Assembly (NCBI GenBank): GCA_026018925.1 | Contig: JAKSZU010000006.1 | Location: 132,101,592 to 132,165,591 of the forward strand | Direction: 5' to 3' | From: Tupaia tana | Lineage: Eukaryota > Chordata > Mammalia > Scandentia > Tupaiidae | Length of the DNA: 64,000 nt | In this document: positions 1 to 11,180 of the stretch, one piece after another | How positions within the stretch are numbered: position 1 is the first letter of the stretch | How the letters are laid out: the number at the start of each line of letters is the position of its first letter | The notes under the pieces: generated by a model | What the model was told of the DNA's origin: nothing | Databases searched by the model: none | The model's input: only the letters and a program-made list of their open reading frames with translations | Position numbers and translations under genes: made by a program

Positions 1-63
1 ACCCAGACCCAGAAGAGTGACAGTTGTTATGGAAAGAAAGATGGAAAGAAATAGATGAGATGG

Positions 64-318
64 AGTCAGCCACATGGCATGATAGTTAAGGCAGTTGGAT
101 CCTACCTGGCTCACTGTGCAGTTCAAGTCCCAGTTTGAGTCCCAGCCCCAGCAGCTTGAAAATGCCAGGTTTGTGTGCTTGTGCCAAAATCCCAAGAGAA
201 GAATGGAGGAAAAGGGACTGTGGTGTAGTCATCTCCCCCAGGTGGTGATTTTCCTTCTCTTTCCCTGTCTCTCTGCAGCGAGTACGTGTGCCATATAACA
301 AATTAAATAAATTAGTAA
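64..318 (+). mobile_element. SINE-A, old copy
   Basis: The head (gttaaggcagttggatcc, then gttcaagtccc as a B-box relic) is followed by the body aatcccaagagaagaatgg and a CT-rich segment ending gtgccatataacaaattaaat. It is diverged, and the head repeats a short piece around caagtcccagtttgagtccc. Confidence 0.75.
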
Positions 319-1140
319 TGGAGTCATTAATTAAGGCCACAGAATAAACAGGATTAGGGGCAAGGAAGACAACTACTGGGGAGTTCCATTTTGGACTCTA
401 TAAACATGTATGTCTTCTTGCTAGCCAATAAGCAATTCACTAAGTAGATCTGATACTCAGGAAAGACGTAAGAGGCTTAAGAGATGAACACAGACTTATT
501 ATAAAAGAAATAAATGGAGTCTTGGTTCAATGTGTTAATTTGTGTTATATAATTTGTATTATATAATCTAAAGTCAATTTTTCTCTACAAAAAACAACAT
601 ACGACAATGTTTAGGGAATTTCAACTATTCCTAAAAGCTTACACAAAGGTGACTTTTTATGAAAAGCAATTTTTTTTATATGTTAAGGATCTTCAGGGAC
701 ATAAAATAGTATTTAAGTAATAAACAGTGATTGTAGTTAAAGCATGTCAGTGTACTTGTCTTTGAAAACAATTATACTTGTCTATTCTTTCTTTAGTAAA
801 GGTTCTAATTTTACTTATCATAATATTATCCAAGTATAAACAATTACATGCAAAAGGTTATTTCAAAAGAAAATACAAATGGTAAGCAAAGTCAGCCATG
901 AGTGGGAATATATTTATAGTGCCCCTTATTAGATTTAGGTGTTCAAACGAAGTATTTGAATTAACATATATCTCTGAAAAGAGGCATGAAATGGAAAATT
1001 CAGAGTCTAAAGTAGACAGTTGTCATATGAATCCTGCTACTCCGGTCAGTTTTGCAAACCATACAGAAGGTTTGTATTAAAGCAAATCAATCAGCATTAT
1101 TATTACTTGATTAGTTGGTTTCTAAGTTAGCAAATAATAG
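319..1140. other. Unique AT-rich intron sequence
   Basis: Nothing is recognised. It is AT-rich with no clear repeat. A 60-codon frame near 898-1080 has no coding character. Confidence 0.6.
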
Positions 1141-1214
1141 ATTGTTGGAAAAGTCTTGATGCATTTTTACATAGAAAAACACAGAAAAATGTCATGACTT
1201 TTCTGACGATCCAA
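1141..1214. mobile_element. Mariner-type MITE, copy 1
   Basis: About 75 bp with terminal inverted repeats: left attgttggaaaagtcttgat, right gtcatgacttttctgacgat. The ends match the other four copies in this window. There is no coding capacity. Confidence 0.7.
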
Positions 1215-1912
1215 TATCTTAATGGGGCAATGTCACCGAAGATTAAAATAAAATCACCTGTAATCAGAGAAAGCAAATATAGTTGTTTAAAAGCCATGGA
1301 TTCTGAACTCTGGGACCCAGCTTTCTTCCTTGTCAAATAGAGATATTAATGCATAAGAGAAAGTGTTGTAATAAGAATTAAATGAGATAATCCTTGTAAA
1401 ATCCTTACAGGGACTCTAGCCTGAGTAAGTATTCCATAAACCAGGGTTAATAAGAACTAGTGGCATCCAGTGTTATGGCACGTTATATGAGTTAACACTG
1501 TTAAGTTTGGACTCACGGAAAAGGAAACAACATCCTGTTTTTATTTAAAATATGTACCCTCTCCACACTATTCCCATTCCCATTAGATGAGGATCAATTA
1601 CTTCTTCTCAGCTAAGGCTACCTACCCAGAGCAAATAAGGACAGATTAAACAATAACAGAAGACGGAATAAGTAAATAAAGAGCAAAGTCTTTAAGGGTT
1701 CTACAAAAAGAGACACCAATGGTTGGCACTAGACAACATACAAATGATTATCTCCCCTCAACAAAACCTGGCTGAACTGGGCCCGCTTTAATCCACACTC
1801 ATGCTGCCTCTTATCTTCTCATCCTGCTGACCTTACCTTCCCATCTCTTCAGTATATATGACTCTGATGAGTTAGATAGGAAGAGAGAGTACTGACTCTA
1901 CAGCTTTAGGGG
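1215..1912. other. Unique intron sequence
   Basis: No gene and no recognised repeat. The base composition is mixed. Confidence 0.55.
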
Positions 1913-1920
1913 AAGGCTTG

Positions 1921-1924
<4 letters not shown>

Positions 1925-1959
<35 letters not shown>

Positions 1960-2212
1960 GAGAGGTTTTTGCTATAGGGCACGTGCGCTCGCCAGACAGA
2001 CAGAGAGAGACAGAGAGACAGAAAGCGAGAAATCACCACCCCCCAGGGGCGATGGCCATGCTGCAATCCCTTCTCCTCCATTCTCCTCTCGAGATCCTGG
2101 GCACGCACGCACACGTGCCCGGAGTGTGTTTAAGCCGCCAGGTCCAGGACTCGAACCGTTGTCGACTACATGGGAGTCTAGTGACATAGCCATTAGGCTA
2201 ACTGCTGGTCCC
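1925..2212 (-). mobile_element. SINE-A, young copy with 12-bp TSD
   Basis: A long poly(T) is followed by the reverse-complement body, gctatagggcacgtgcgctc to gctaactgctggtccc. The flanks are identical, aaggcttggttc at 1913-1924 and 2213-2224. The long tail and exact TSD indicate a recent insertion. Confidence 0.92.
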
Positions 2213-2224
2213 AAGGCTTGGTTC

Positions 2225-2765
2225 CTGAAGGACAGCGCTCCTCCCTCCTTATCCAAGTGAGGCGGCAGACTTCATAACAACTGGAGAATCTAGCAAGGAG
2301 GAGAAACTTGCATGCTGCCCCTCAATTGGTTGCTTGCTGAGCTAAAACCTAAAGCCCCACCTACTAGAGGTATGGTGAGAGAGTTTTTAGGACAACTTGA
2401 CAGGGTCCAGCTTGGAAGTGTATGTAACGAAAGACATAGTCATGCCTATGTTCTCTTCTACAGTTTACTAAAGCTGTGGGGGTAGGTTGGTGGAGAAGGG
2501 TGGGCTGTTTGCTGCAAGATGCGACCAGGACTATGGTATAGTACCACCACAGCTCTTAAGAGGGTGCAGAAGAGGACTTCAGTAGAGAATATTAGGTTTC
2601 TCTGTAAAGGAGCATTAGGGATGAAGAGGCAGGCATCTTATACCCAGAAAACTGCTGGACATGCATAGTGAAATTCTAAACAAAACAAGGTTAGAAGCAG
2701 AGATCAACAGACCTGTCTGCCTCTTGTTCAGCAGATCAGGAAAAGCTCATCAATATCTAAGAAAA

Positions 2766-2806
<41 letters not shown>

Positions 2807-3016
2807 CTACACATACCATCTCTAAACTGACTCAGTAACAAAGACAACTTCCTCAGTACATGTCTGCACAGGCATTAAGTTGGAGTTGAAGAAACAAGAT
2901 TAAGCCACATCCTTCTTCACTTCTGTTCTCTAGAGCTGGGATTTTCCATAATGAGGGAAAAAAAGCAGTGACATATGAACTAGAAATCAGATTAAAGTTG
3001 CAAGCAAGACTGAACT
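2225..3016. other. Unique intron sequence with a CA microsatellite
   Basis: Nothing is recognised apart from the (CA)n tract near 2767-2808. Confidence 0.55.
2767..2808. repeat. (CA)n microsatellite
   Basis: About 20 CA units with one cg interruption near the right end. Confidence 0.95.
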
Positions 3017-3018
3017 TT

Positions 3019-3071
<53 letters not shown>

Positions 3072-3303
3072 GGTTTTTGCCATAGGGAGAGAACTAGAGA
3101 GAGACAGAGAGAGAGAAAGTGAGAAATCATCCCTCAGGAGGATGGCCATGATGCAATCCCTTCTCCTTCATTCTCCTCCTGGAATCTTGGGCATGCACAC
3201 AGAGGCATCTGGCAAAACTTTCAAGCTAGCAGGTCCAGGACTCGAACTACGGTCGACCATGTAGGGGTGCACTGCCTCACCCACCATGACACCTACTAGC
3301 TTC
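3017..3303 (-). mobile_element. SINE-A, intermediate age, (TTTA)n tail
   Basis: The tail has become a run of ttta units (3018-3066). The body runs gccatagggagagaac to acaccta. Flanking gactgaa at about 3008 and 3306 is a probable TSD. Confidence 0.85.
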
Positions 3304-3415
3304 AGGACTGAATTTTAGTCACTGAAAGGGGTTAAGGAGGAATGGATTATACTCAGGGTAGTATTAAGAACTAGAAAATGAAGATATAACAGAGTTAAAT
3401 TGAAAGCAGAATTTG

Positions 3416-3639
3416 AGGGGCCTACAGGTAGCATGGTAGTTAACAGTGCTAGACTCCCAAATGGCTGACTATGGTTCAAGTTCAAATCCTGGTCCTGGCA
3501 GCATGCTTTCTCAGTTTCTCTCTCTCTCTCTCTCTCTGTTTTTCTCTCTCTCTCATTCTGTCCCTCTCTGGTCAAATTTAAATAAATAAATAAATAAATA
3601 GATGGATAAATCAAGTTAAGTAAAAATGTTTTAAAAAAA
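3416..3639 (+). mobile_element. SINE-As (short form) with 14-bp TSD
   Basis: The head with B-box relic ggttcaagttc passes directly to a CT-rich tract, then ctggtcaaatttaaataaata. The TSD gaaagcagaatttg is exact at 3402-3415 and 3640-3653. The CT tract is expanded. Confidence 0.9.
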
Positions 3640-3653
3640 GAAAGCAGAATTTG

Positions 3654-5945
3654 GGGAAAAATAACAGTGGTTTACATTTGTCACTGAGGTGAAACTTCTT
3701 AAAACTAGGTTTACATGATTGGGGGACATTTGGGATAAGGGTTAAGATAAGACTTCTGACTAGGCATTGTCATCGGCCTGTCATTGACCCACCTAGCACT
3801 TCTGTGGAGAAGAAATGGATTTGTGTGCTATTTTAAAGCAAGAAGAAAGAAAGTAACAGGTTTCATTTGCAGCTATGGAGAAGACTGAAGTCAAGGTGAG
3901 GAATCTGTGAATATAGTACTAGGAATGAACAGAAAACTGAGTTGACACAGAGACCCAAGGAAAGATGAGAGTTAGTCCACTTCAAAGAAAAGTCAGATTC
4001 TCTATCATGACATGCTTTTGGAATGTGTTTGCATCTTAAGACCATTTTTTTTCTTTTCACTAAAAAAGGCTGTGTGTGTGTGTGTGTGTGAGTATTTTTG
4101 TGAACATATCTTAATAGTAGCTGATGACTTTCCATGAAAACGTTTTGGATTATAAATTTTTCTTGTACACAATAGTGTTGATTACTTGAGACTCAAACTA
4201 AAAATATGAATTTTAATAGGATAATGCCACTTACATAAAAGGAACTTTATCCCATTTACAGGTCAAATTCTAATTAAAGAAAGAGCAAATATTTTCTGTG
4301 TCTAAAGTTTTCTGAAGAAGAATATTTAAATATTTTTAAATCTTAAGAGAATATGATAATCCCATAAGAATGGAAATAAAACTTAATTTCTGTCAGATAT
4401 TATAACAATATCTCTAGTGTTAGAACTAGAGAAAAAAAAGTCTGTTGCTTAGCAAAGCTACTTTCTCCTAGAATCTTGGACTGAAACACAAGGGATGCCT
4501 CCCCTTGCCTGTACTTCCTCTCACCACTAATCCAATGGTGGAAGGAAATGAGAACGTCCAACATCCAACTTGCTTTGAAAACTGACCTCCTAAATCTCTC
4601 AAACTCCTATTCCCACATTCAGATCTCTTGCTGGGTATTCCTCCCTCTTCCTCTAATTCCACCAGTCTTTTTAGATTTACCTATGACAATCAGTTTTCTG
4701 TACTGTCGCTATTCCCCAGATGCCATTTCAAAGAATAAAAAATGTGATGTTACTTTTATTGTCCCCATGTCTCTAACACTTTCCAAGGTATTTCCAGCTC
4801 AAAGAAACACACACTCACAGTGTAGCTTTTTGTAAAAAAGGTAGAATGGAAATAAATGTTATTAACCTCTGTAGAACACAGTATATGTCTCAGCTTTCAC
4901 ACTGGTAGTTACTCCTGTGAAACTCAACTGGTCTTTTAGAAACCCTCCAGGTCTTCTGACAATCCCATGTGCAGACCAGATGTATCTGTCTCTTGATGCT
5001 ACAGTATAAAACTATATATCCTTACAGACTAAGATCATCTATCATGACAATGCATTTCACGAATACAATTTAATTTTATTCAGTACAACTGCTTTCTATC
5101 TGGTTTCCTCTGCAGTGTTTCCAGGTTAAGGAACATATCAAACTTCTCACAAGAGGATATTAATCCTCTTATTAAACTATCTTTTATTCCTATTAATTAC
5201 ATAATTATAAGACCCATAACAATGGAAACTATGCAATATTTTGTGGGATGCTGATTCAGAGATGTACATAGTTAATGAAAGCAACCCTTAATATAATTTT
5301 ACTGACTGACTTTTCAACTTCAGAGACAGAATTTCTAAAGTCTCTTAGACATCTGGTAAAGTTATCATCGACATGCTTGGGTATATGGAAATATGTATTC
5401 TGCAGAGCTAAGAAGGCCTTAATTGGGATATCTGGGATAAAGCAGTGCTCATTTAGGTACCTGCTTATCTGGGCTTCTTTTCCTGGGCTTGCCCTGCAAA
5501 GCTGGCCTTAGCAGGAGAACAAAGGAGCCTACAGAGTGCTCCACAATACTGTGCATCTTCAACTATTTAAAACCCATTTTTTGTTAGCTTGCTGTCAACC
5601 AAAAGTGTCTGAATATCTTTTACACATTTTTGTTCATTTTATCTTGATAGGGCCCATTCTGACAAAATTATGGCATAGAGTAACCAAAGCAAAAACCACT
5701 GTTCACCTTCTTAAATAATATCAGGCATTAAAAAAAAATTACGGTAAGATCTCTTCAGTACAGGAAACAGAGCTAAAAATGAAAAGAATCAACACCTCAA
5801 CTTTTGGTTGACGGTCAGTGGAAATCAATGTAAAAACAAAAAGTATGAGACGCATATCACTTGTCAGTTTTATTTTGCTTTAACACAATAATAGCTGTTT
5901 TCGATATTTACTTAACCTTTGTCTCCCAGCATTGTTTCCTGACTT
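3654..5945. other. Unique exon-proximal intron sequence
   Basis: A 2.3-kb SINE-free stretch next to the SOX5 exon. It contains a short (TG)n at about 4072-4090 and no recognised gene or repeat. It may hold splicing or regulatory elements, but none can be named. Confidence 0.5.
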
Positions 5946-5947
5946 AC

Positions 5948-6033
5948 CTGCAGTTGGAGAGGGCCTAAGCCTGGTGTTGCTGCGGCAGCAGCTGCCATGG
6001 TAGTTGGGATCAGCTGAACAGGGTAAGGGTCAC
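5948..6033 (-). CDS. SOX5: SOX5 internal coding exon (poly-Ala segment)
   Basis: This 86-nt exon supplies two bases that complete a split Ser codon, then 28 residues: [12 protein letters not shown], six Ala, [10 protein letters not shown]. This matches SOX5 at about residues 312-339; SOX6 reads NYPVQFIPSTM and diverges after the Ala run. On the minus strand it follows tattctcttacttag, with a CTGAC branch-point candidate (A at 6058) 25 nt upstream. It ends at CTGCAG followed by gtaagt, in phase 0. The next exon should begin with QLYAAQLAAMQ; I did not see it in 1-5947, so it lies off the window. The Met codon at 5998-5996 sits in ACTACCATGG, a near-ideal initiation context, and could serve as the start of a shorter isoform. 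The segment has no catalytic role; in this family it is a flexible linker before the HMG box. Confidence 0.96.
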
Positions 6034-6735
6034 CTAAGTAAGAGAATAATAGAGGCGTCAGCACCTTTTATCTACTCTCCACCTGCAAATTAAACTCATG
6101 CATTCACTCAGTCCAAAAGCCTTCTTTTGTGTGCCTTGCTGAGGCCTAATGAAAAGCTCTATTGTGCAGCCTTTTACTAACACTCTTTTCACAATTCTGG
6201 CTGAGAGAGGAATGTGAATAAAAGGCACAAGCAATTAAGGCGGAAACCTCATCCTTTTTTCATGATGTATTTAGGAAAATGGGGTGGGGGGAGTGCGCAT
6301 TGATCAGAGGGCTGCACTTTGTAATGCACACACACACACATACACACACATGTGCGCATGGAAACACACACACACACACACACACACACCTCTGTTAATG
6401 TGTAGACTTGAGCATAGCAACTCCTTGACAAATCTACAGTGTTATTACAAAAGGAACTTAACTAAACTTACTTTTATTTTAACCAAGGAAACGCCAAAGA
6501 TTCAAGCCAAGTAGTATATGTTTTGAAAGCTATGTTATTTTCTTGATTCGAATCATCTCTTAAATAATATATTGTGGACAAATTCATAGTAAAGATTTTA
6601 TGTCACTTAAGTTATGTATGAAATATTGGCATCTTTATTATTATTCTAAAGGTAAATGTTTACAAAAGTTTATTTTAAAGAAAAAAAAGTTTTCCCTAAA
6701 GAATTTTATCTAAAGAAGTTAAAAAAAAAAAAATC
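6034..6735. other. Exon-proximal intron sequence with CA repeats
   Basis: It includes the acceptor region of the 86-nt exon and a compound (CA)n at 6328-6389. Nothing else is recognised. Confidence 0.55.
6328..6389. repeat. Compound (CA)n microsatellite
   Basis: Two CA runs are separated by catgtgcgcatggaa. Confidence 0.92.
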
Positions 6736-6975
6736 AGAGCCACCTGGTGGCATCCCATATGGCCAACTACAAGGATCAAGTCCTAGACCCAGCAGCCAGA
6801 AAAACAACTAGGCACATGTGCATGTGTACCCAAAAATTCCAAAAGGAGAGAGAAAAGGAGAAGAGATTTAGGCATGATCATTCCCATGGGGAGAGCTTTC
6901 TCATACACCCCCAACTCTTGTGCTGTTTCTGGTAGGCACATGCACATGTGCCTTTTGGCAATATTTTTTAAAAAA
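6736..6975 (+). mobile_element. SINE-A, old copy
   Basis: Head gccacctggtggcatccc, body aaaaattccaaaaggagag, end cacatgcacatgtgcctttt. The CT-rich segment is eroded. Confidence 0.7.
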
Positions 6976-6979
6976 GAGG

Positions 6980-7138
6980 GGGGCCAGCAAGTGGTGTAGT
7001 GGTTAAGGTGTTAGTCTTCCACATGGCTGATTGTGGTTCGAGTCCTAGACCTGGCAGCTTGCTTTCTCACTTTCCCTCTCTCTCTGTCTCTGGTCAAATT
7101 AAATAAAGAAATTAATTAATTAAAAAAAAAAAAAAAAG
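6980..7138 (+). mobile_element. SINE-As (short form)
   Basis: ggggccagcaagtggtgtag head, B box ggttcgagtcc intact, then gcttgctttctcactttccc and ctggtcaaattaaataaag. This is a clear example of the short architecture. Confidence 0.9.
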
Positions 7139-7272
7139 AATCGTAGTAATCCAAAAGTAATCTGGAAATGTTAGTATTATATGATCTATAAAATACAGAC
7201 ACACACACACACACATACCCACAGATTATTCTGCATAGTTTTGATATAAGTCTAAAATCTTTTTAAATTGTA

Positions 7273-7534
7273 GGGACCAGCAGTTAGCGTAATGGCTATG
7301 TTGCTGGACTCCCATGTAGCCGACCGCGGTTCGAGTCCTGGACCCGGTAGCTTAAACTCACGCTGGGTGAATGTGCGTGCGTCCCCAAGGTCCCAAAAGG
7401 AGAATGGATGAGAAAGGATTGCGGCATGGCCATCTCCCCTAGCGGGTGATTTCTCACTTACTGTCTCTCTGCCTCTCTGTCTTTCTGGTGAGCACATGCG
7501 CCCTATAGCAAAATAAACCTCTCCAAAAAACAAA
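7273..7534 (+). mobile_element. SINE-A, young copy with 19-bp TSD
   Basis: It has an A box ttagcgtaatgg and a perfect B box ggttcgagtcc. The flanks aaaatctttttaaattgta are exact at 7254-7272 and 7535-7553. Confidence 0.95.
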
Positions 7535-7553
7535 AAAATCTTTTTAAATTGTA

Positions 7554-8066
7554 AAGAAGTACAACAGCCTTTTTACATAGGTCTCAGTGATATGTTAAAA
7601 TGTTAAATGATATAACTAATAAAGTATATTCCTATTCATTTTAAATATAACCACCAAATAACTTAAAATGGTAACTATAAGAACAATTTTGCAGTATAAA
7701 TTTTATTAGAAATTTAATCTATGAAAAATTCATGGAATGTTGCATAAATGGAAAATTCAACTTAAAATAATTCCACAAATGTATTCATCTAAATATATTT
7801 ATTGAATACCTGCTATGTGTTAAGCACTACTTTTGGCAGGAGAAATAGAGCTTTGAAAAAGACAAATATGCAGATGTAGATTTACTGGGAATTTAATGAA
7901 GCTTAAGCTTTGGGCTCCTGGAAAGGGTCCCTAGCAGTATTTTCACAGGGTCATATATTTTTATAGTTGTCAGTTTCCTTAATTTTATATTTTCTATGAC
8001 TTTATTACTCAATGAATATTCACTTTTATATTGTACTTTAGAGTGTGTATGTGTGTGTGTGTGTGT
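7554..8066. other. Intron sequence with an L2-like relic
   Basis: At about 7780-7900, tttattgaatacctgctatg followed by ttaagcactac resembles the reverse complement of an L2 3' end. The rest is AT-rich and unassigned. Confidence 0.45.
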
Positions 8067-8090
8067 ATCTATATCTATATAGATATAGAT
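8067..8090. repeat. 24-bp perfect palindrome beside (GT)n
   Basis: ATCTATATCTAT is followed immediately by its reverse complement. A (GT)n tract lies directly upstream, at about 8048-8066. Confidence 0.9.
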
Positions 8091-8280
8091 TAATTTTCTT
8101 TTTCTTTGGATCTTTTTTATTTGTCATCTAACCACCAACATAGGTAGTCAGTTTGAACCAAAATTTAGTATTTGTACTCTAATGAGAATCCATCAAATTA
8201 TATGTTTCAGGCTTCAAAATACCTCAGTCTACCTCTGATGATCTGGCCTTCTTAAAGTTTACAGTTTTTTGTCTTCTTTT

Positions 8281-8559
8281 AAATTTATTTTTAGAATGAT
8301 TTTTTGCTATAAGGCATGTGTGCTCACCAGAGAAACAGAGAGAGACAGAGAGACAGAAAACAAAAAATCAATCACACCCCCAGGTGGGTTGGTCACACCA
8401 CAAATCCCTTCTCCTCCATTCTCCTCCACTCTCCTCTTGGGATTTTGGACACTCACGCATACACGGAAGGACTGAGTTTAAGCCATTGGGTCTGGGACTC
8501 AAATCGCAGTAGGCTATGGTTGTCCAGTGACATAACCATTACGCCATCTGCTGATCTTT
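8281..8559 (-). mobile_element. SINE-A, intermediate age
   Basis: gctataaggcatgtgtgctc at the left, ccattacgccatctgctgat at the right. A short duplication, ctcctccattctcctccact, sits in the body. Confidence 0.88.
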
Positions 8560-8569
8560 CAGAGCTTAC

Positions 8570-9790
8570 CATTTAAAAACGCAATAAAATAATTAGTATA
8601 AAATATAATGACAGTTAAGATATGGAAGTATGTAATGCTTTGGACTACGCTGTGAATGCTCCAAACCTCATCTAAGAGGTCAATGCCTCCAGGAGGAAAC
8701 CATGTTCTTCAAGATGAAACTTGAATTAAGTGAAAGGTAGCCAGGAAAGGAAGGGAACGCATAGTTCTGAGCAGAGAAGTGATTTTCAGGAAAGTTCAGT
8801 TAAAGTGTTATCATCACGCAGTCCCTGTATTGCTGAAGTACAGAGTCCAGGTAGGGAAGCAGAGATAAATGGGGCCGGGGAGGGAGTCAGGTACCAGATG
8901 ATCTATGGCTTTATAAACAATATTTTAAAATCTAAAGTTTCTCTTATAGGATAAAGGAGGCTATGAGTTGGAAAAGAGGTTGATTAAGAGCACTTGGTTT
9001 GGAGGTTAGATGCTATAATCAAACAGTGACCAGAAGCAGAAAGCAAGAGGAGAGGTAATACTGGTCTGGACTAGGGGATGACTGCAATGGAGAGTGATGG
9101 GGAGAGCCAAGCACTATTTAAGGGATAGAACTTTTTTTTTTTCCCCCTGGGAACAAAACCTACTGACTGTTTACACAAAAGAGTGAAAGAAGACTCAAGA
9201 ATGATCCCAGGTTTTTCATTTGAAAACTGATTGAAGAGTAGTCCTGTTTGTTGGGTTTGTAAGCATAGATGAGAAGCAAGACTGCCAGGTTGGGCCTGGG
9301 GCAGGACTTGCGGGGGGAGGTTAACGGGAAGGAGTAAAGAGTTCTGGGTATTTAAATTTTGAAATTACTTTAATGTATCCATATTGAGGTGTTCATTAGC
9401 CACTTGACAAAAGTTAGCATTTTTGCAAAGTCTACGAATGTGTACAATTTGAGAATCCTTGGCATGTATCTGGAATTCAAAGCTATAAGCCTTGGTAAGA
9501 CCATTTAGGAATTGACTATAGATTAAAAAGGGGTCTGAGGATTGGATGGTGAGATACAACAAAATTTATAGTCAGGGAAAAGGTAACTAGCAGTGACTGA
9601 GATAAAAATGTAAATTTAGTGCTTCAGAAGCCAAGTATCAAGAGTGATTGAATCTCAATGCTGGATTTAATAACGTGAAGGTCACTGGTAACTTCAGCAG
9701 GGCAGTTTCAGGGGAGTAGAGGATAACTCACCCTCATCAGAGTGAATGTGCTCAAAACATGATGATAGAGAAAAAGGAACCAGAAGCAGA
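8570..9790 (-). mobile_element. L2-like or other mammal-wide ancient repeat, diverged
   Basis: Phrases such as ggctttataaacaatatttt, ctggtctggactaggggatg and aaggtcactggtaacttcag follow the order of a common mammalian repeat I recall beside L2 3' ends. No full alignment was possible, so the boundaries are approximate. Confidence 0.4.
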
Positions 9791-9796
9791 ACGTGT

Positions 9797-9876
9797 AAAC
9801 CTGTGCTTTTCGCGGTAAGATTCTTGAAGAGCAGCACTGGTATCACCTACGAGTTTCTAAGAAATGCAGACTTTCA
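9797..9876 (+). mobile_element. MER5/Charlie-type hAT MITE, left piece
   Basis: gcagcactggtatcacctac and taagaaatgcagactttcag match the MER5A consensus as I recall it. The matching right end is at 11127-11180, so the element has been split by later insertions. Confidence 0.6.
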
Positions 9877-10122
9877 GGGACCAGATGACGGTGCAGCAGT
9901 AACGCCATGAGCTGCCGTGCTGAACCCACACTGGTCTGAGGTTCGTGTCCCAGGACTTGCCTGTGCAGGCTGAGCTGGCACACCCACGTGCCCGTGATAG
10001 GGCCTGGTCAAGGCTAGGCCTAGATTCTGGAGGGATGACCCTGTTGGTGTTGCCTGTCTGCCTGGCTCTCTCTCAGAATAGACATATAAATATAAATAAA
10101 TAAAAACTCATCTCACAAAAAA
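9877..10122 (+). mobile_element. SINE-B with diverged TSD
   Basis: Head ggaccagatgacggtgcagc, B box relic ggttcgtgtccc, body ttgcctgtgcaggctgag, tail aaataaataaaaactc. The flanks aaatgcagactttcag and gatgcataatttcag form a decayed TSD inside a MER5-type element. Confidence 0.8.
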
Positions 10123-10179
10123 GGATGCATAATTTCAGAGCCTACCCAATCTACTGCAGCAGACAGTCTCTAAACTAGA

Positions 10180-10632
10180 GTCCCGATGTCTCCCACTTCA
10201 CAGGCATTTATGAACTATGTAATCTCCTCCCTTCGAGTATGGGCTGGATCTAGTGACTGCCTTCTAATGCACAGAATATGGCAAAGTGATGTTTACTTTA
10301 GAGGTTAAGTTATAGAAGACACTGGCTCTGTCTTGCTTGCTCTTCCCCTGTCTCTAGTCTCTGCCCTCTCCTGGAGCAAGTAGATAGGTTTTGAGATGCC
10401 TGGTGGAGAGGTATATAGCAAAGGACTGATGTCTTTATCCAAGAGTGAGAAAACACATGAAGCCCATCAATAGCCAAGGTGGGGAGCTTAGAGTGCTTCC
10501 CCAGGTCAAGCCTAGAGATGACTGCCATGAAGGTCATTACCTTAACTGCAGCTATGATATGAAAGCTCCTGGTCAGAGGTACCTAGCATGGCTCTGTGCA
10601 AATAAATGTTTGTTGTATTAAGCCACAGGAAG
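10180..10632 (+). mobile_element. ERVL/MaLR-type solo LTR relic
   Basis: cttcgagtatgggctggatc near the left and aaataaatgtttgttgtatt with taagccaca near the right are characteristic of MaLR/MLT LTRs. No viral genes are present. The boundaries are uncertain. Confidence 0.55.
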
Positions 10633-10654
10633 CATATACTTTCTTGATCAGAGA

Positions 10655-10930
10655 TTTATTTATATATTTTTTAGGGATATTTTTGGTATAGGGTGCATTT
10701 GCTCACCAGAGAGACAGGGAGAGACAGACAGACAGAAAGCGAGAAATCACCCCCCTCCTCCCCCGGAATGATGGCCACACCATAATCCCTTCTCTTCCAA
10801 TGTCCTCGCAGGATTTGGAGCACGCATGCATATGTGCCCAGCATGAGTTTTTAAGCCGCTGGGTCCAAGACTTGAACCACGTTTGACTACATGGAGTCCA
10901 GCAATGTATCTATTACATCATCTGCTGATT
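10655..10930 (-). mobile_element. SINE-A, intermediate age
   Basis: ggtatagggtgcatttgctc to tacatcatctgctgat. It abuts the next SINE. Confidence 0.87.
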
Positions 10931-11126
10931 TTTTTTTTTTTTTTAAATAAATGATAGAGAAAATTTTGACAGGGTCTCATTAAGTCATGACCCTCATGCC
11001 CCAACTTCTCAGGCAGGTGTGCACCTGGCCTGTTTAGGTTGGGCCTTGAATCAAACTTGGGCTCCCATGTGGCCTCAGGCTCCTAGCAGCCATGTGGCAC
11101 TGTGGCTGAGCCCAGAATTTAAATTT
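10931..11126 (-). mobile_element. SINE-C (tRNA-like head fused to a 7SL/Alu-like module)
   Basis: In its own sense strand it has gccacagtgccacatggctg at the head and, further on, gagaagttggggcatgaggg and atgagaccctgtcaaaa, which resemble the Alu right arm. It is diverged. Confidence 0.6.
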
Positions 11127-11180
11127 TAACAATTCCCAGATGATTTGTATGCATGTAAGAGTTTGAGAAATACTGGAACA
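11127..11180 (+). mobile_element. MER5/Charlie-type hAT MITE, right piece
   Basis: ttaacaattcccagatgatt, then agtttgagaaatactgg. This is the 3' end expected for the piece at 9797. Confidence 0.6.

Larger units (their letters stand above)
1..5947 (-). other. SOX5: SOX5 downstream intron, 5' portion (3' end beyond the window)
   Basis: The intron begins with gtaagtc after CTGCAG on the minus strand (phase 0) and runs off the left edge. No exon matching QLYAAQLAAMQVSPGG was seen. The first 2.3 kb next to the exon (3654-5945) is free of SINEs. Confidence 0.85.

Noticed and set aside
7273-7360. SINE heads as functional tRNA genes
   Set aside because: The boxes are good, but the acceptor and anticodon stems do not pair and the sequence continues into a SINE body and A tail with TSDs.
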